Positions 62,836 through 64,000 of a DNA stretch of 64,000 bases are shown here, piece after piece (positions within the stretch are counted from its first letter, which is position 1; the number at the start of each line of letters is the position of its first letter). Origin of the DNA: Treponema sp. Lineage in GTDB: Bacteria; Spirochaetota; Spirochaetia; Treponematales; Breznakiellaceae. The stretch covers positions 99,072 to 163,071 of the forward strand of contig WQSN01000001.1 of assembly GCA_009787835.1 (NCBI GenBank), read 5' to 3'. The position numbers were made by a program, and so were the translations under genes. The notes beneath the pieces are model-generated. The model saw only the letters and a list, made by a program, of their open reading frames with translations, made no database searches and had not been told where the DNA came from.

Positions 62836-63876
62836 ATGAAAAAAGGAATCGTTCTTATTTTATGTTTACTTATTGCGGGATCGCTTTTCGCTCTGGGTCA
62901 ATCGGATTTTTCATCAGGACCGTCATCCACTCAAGGTACGCTTTCCGCTTATACAACGCTGGAAGAACCACTGGCAAAGGAACTTTTTGAGCGTTTTGAG
63001 GCAGAGACAGGCATAAAGGTAAATTTTGTCCGGCTATCAGGCGGCGAGGCTGTAGCCCGCATGGAAGCTGAAAGCGCTAACCCTCAGGCTTCAATATGGG
63101 TAGGAGGCGTCGGCCTTGATCATATCACCGCTAAAGGAAAAAATCTGACCACTCCATATAATTCACGGGAAGCAACTCATACAAAGGCTGAGTTCAGGGA
63201 TCCCCAGAATTACTGGGTCGGTCTTTATGTCGGCCCTCTTGTAATATCCACTAACCTTGACCGTGCAAGAACCCTCGGCCTTACTCCGCCAAAAAGCTGG
63301 GCGGATCTTACAAAACCCGAGTACAGAGGCCATATCCGTATGGCTAATCCCAACACATCCGGCACCGCATACAATGTGCTTACAACAATCAGATATGTAA
63401 ACAATGGCAATGAAAACCAGGCTTTCGATTATTTAAGAAGGCTTGACGCCAATATTGATCAGTACACCCGTTCAGGATCGTCTCCGGGACAGAGCCTTGC
63501 GATAGGTGAAATCCCCGTCGCCATTGGTTATGCCCACGATCATGTAAGGCTTAAAGCAAACGGCGCCAATATCGAAATTAACGCTCCGTCGGAAGGAGCC
63601 GGTTATGAGCTCGCATCCATGTCTCTTATCAGGGGAGGAAGAGAACAGGTAGAGGCAAGGCGGCTTTATGACTGGATTTTAAGTTCATCATCAGCGCAAA
63701 GGATATTTACCGAATGGTATCTCGTGCTTGTCCGCGACGGCGCCGCGACTCATCCGCTTGCCCTGACATTGGATCAAATAAAAACAGTTAATCAGGATAT
63801 GGCATGGGACGGAGATCCTGCGAACAGAAAAAGACTGCTTGATCGCTGGACAGCGGAAATTGAATCTAGACGCTAA
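62836..63876 (+). CDS. ABC transporter substrate-binding protein, ferric-iron (FbpA/FutA) type
   Basis: 346 aa. The signal peptide ends SLFALGQSDFSSG without a lipobox Cys. The fold is the periplasmic-binding type 2: AYTTLEEPLAKELFERFEAETG, VGLYVGPLVISTNLDRA, PKSWADLTKPEYRGHIRMANPNTSGTAYN and the C-terminal EWYLVLVRDGA. Family members bind Fe3+, or in some cases thiamine, polyamine or 2-aminoethylphosphonate. Iron is the best guess. A likely permease gene follows after a hairpin. Confidence 0.88.
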   Translation: MKKGIVLILCLLIAGSLFALGQSDFSSGPSSTQGTLSAYTTLEEPLAKELFERFEAETGIKVNFVRLSGGEAVARMEAESANPQASIWVGGVGLDHITAKGKNLTTPYNSREATHTKAEFRDPQNYWVGLYVGPLVISTNLDRARTLGLTPPKSWADLTKPEYRGHIRMANPNTSGTAYNVLTTIRYVNNGNENQAFDYLRRLDANIDQYTRSGSSPGQSLAIGEIPVAIGYAHDHVRLKANGANIEINAPSEGAGYELASMSLIRGGREQVEARRLYDWILSSSSAQRIFTEWYLVLVRDGAATHPLALTLDQIKTVNQDMAWDGDPANRKRLLDRWTAEIESRR

Positions 63877-63892
63877 ATACTGATTAAAGAAA

Positions 63893-63923
63893 CCTGCCGT
63901 ATTTTTCATTCAAATGCGGCAGG
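63893..63923 (+). promoter_or_regulatory. Intercistronic hairpin between binding-protein and permease genes
   Basis: CCTGCCGTATTT and AAATGCGGCAGG form a 12-bp stem (one G-U) with a 7-nt loop. No T-run follows, so full termination is unlikely. Such stems often protect the abundant binding-protein mRNA and reduce read-through to the permease. Confidence 0.6.
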
Positions 63924-63934
63924 AACAGGATAAA

Positions 63935-64000
63935 ATGATTATCAAAAAAAAGGGGATAATAAAGCTGGTAGCGGCTTCTCTAGTTTTCGCCGCTTTTGGC
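63935..64000 (+). CDS. Start of the next ABC-operon gene, probably iron permease (partial)
   Basis: Only 22 codons are visible: MIIKKKGIIKLVAASLVFAAFG, a basic start leading into a membrane helix. An AGGA lies four bases before the ATG. The permease call rests on position after a binding-protein gene. Confidence 0.5.
   Translation, partial: MIIKKKGIIKLVAASLVFAAFG

Overview
The window looks like chromosomal DNA of a low-GC anaerobic spirochaete, most likely Treponema-like and host- or gut-associated. This is inferred, not proven. The support is a flavodiiron oxygen-detoxifying protein, several exported proteins whose signal peptides end in the Ala-Gly/Gly-rich style common in treponemes, a truncated integrase whose N-terminus I recall from treponemes, outer-membrane beta-barrel proteins, and TTG starts alongside ATG.

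Layout. 1-12.2 kb holds mostly housekeeping and accessory genes. These are a two-domain periplasmic sensor running off the left edge (absent from the ORF track because it starts with TTG and has no stop here), a flavodiiron-flavin reductase-rubredoxin fusion directly downstream of tRNA-Arg(CCG), a divergent membrane protein and prs pair, dtd, small proteins, and a degraded patch (integrase N-terminus plus metacaspase remnant) beside tRNA-Arg(TCG) and tRNA-His. They are followed by a GNAT protein, an MscS channel, and a SPOR-domain protein with a 9 x 39 bp repeat.

12.3-53.4 kb is one plus-strand surface-polysaccharide region of about 41 kb. It opens with a NusG-paralogue antiterminator (LoaP/UpxY type) and a CapD-like sugar nucleotide enzyme whose only well-placed start is an ATA codon. 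A three-subunit molybdenum hydroxylase follows. A strong promoter with a GC-rich hairpin leader then precedes an outer-membrane barrel gene, ugd, a UDP-glucuronate epimerase-like gene carrying a 12-bp tandem repeat, an ABC flippase, a Wzi-like protein, and about fifteen glycosyltransferase or transferase-like genes in very AT-rich DNA. The right part encodes a phospho-decoration module: a TagB-like transferase, a cytidylyltransferase fused to a CobD-like PLP enzyme, and a YidC-like domain fused to an alkaline-phosphatase-superfamily transferase. Next is a complete GDP-D-glycero-alpha-D-manno-heptose pathway (hddA, gmhA, hddC-gmhB fusion), then two GT4 enzymes, a WbaP-like initiating phosphotransferase and an exported protein.

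53.5-64 kb holds a hybrid histidine kinase, a minus-strand GH43-like/sugar ABC operon without its ATPase, a leucine-rich-repeat protein, and the start of an iron-type ABC operon.

Most interesting points: the YidC-transferase fusion next to the cytidylyltransferase/PLP fusion, which together suggest an aminoalkyl-phosphate modification of a heptose-containing glycan; the ATA start; and a recurring pattern of well-formed promoters whose -10 box sits 6-11 nt before an ATG that lacks a Shine-Dalgarno, suggesting leaderless transcripts.
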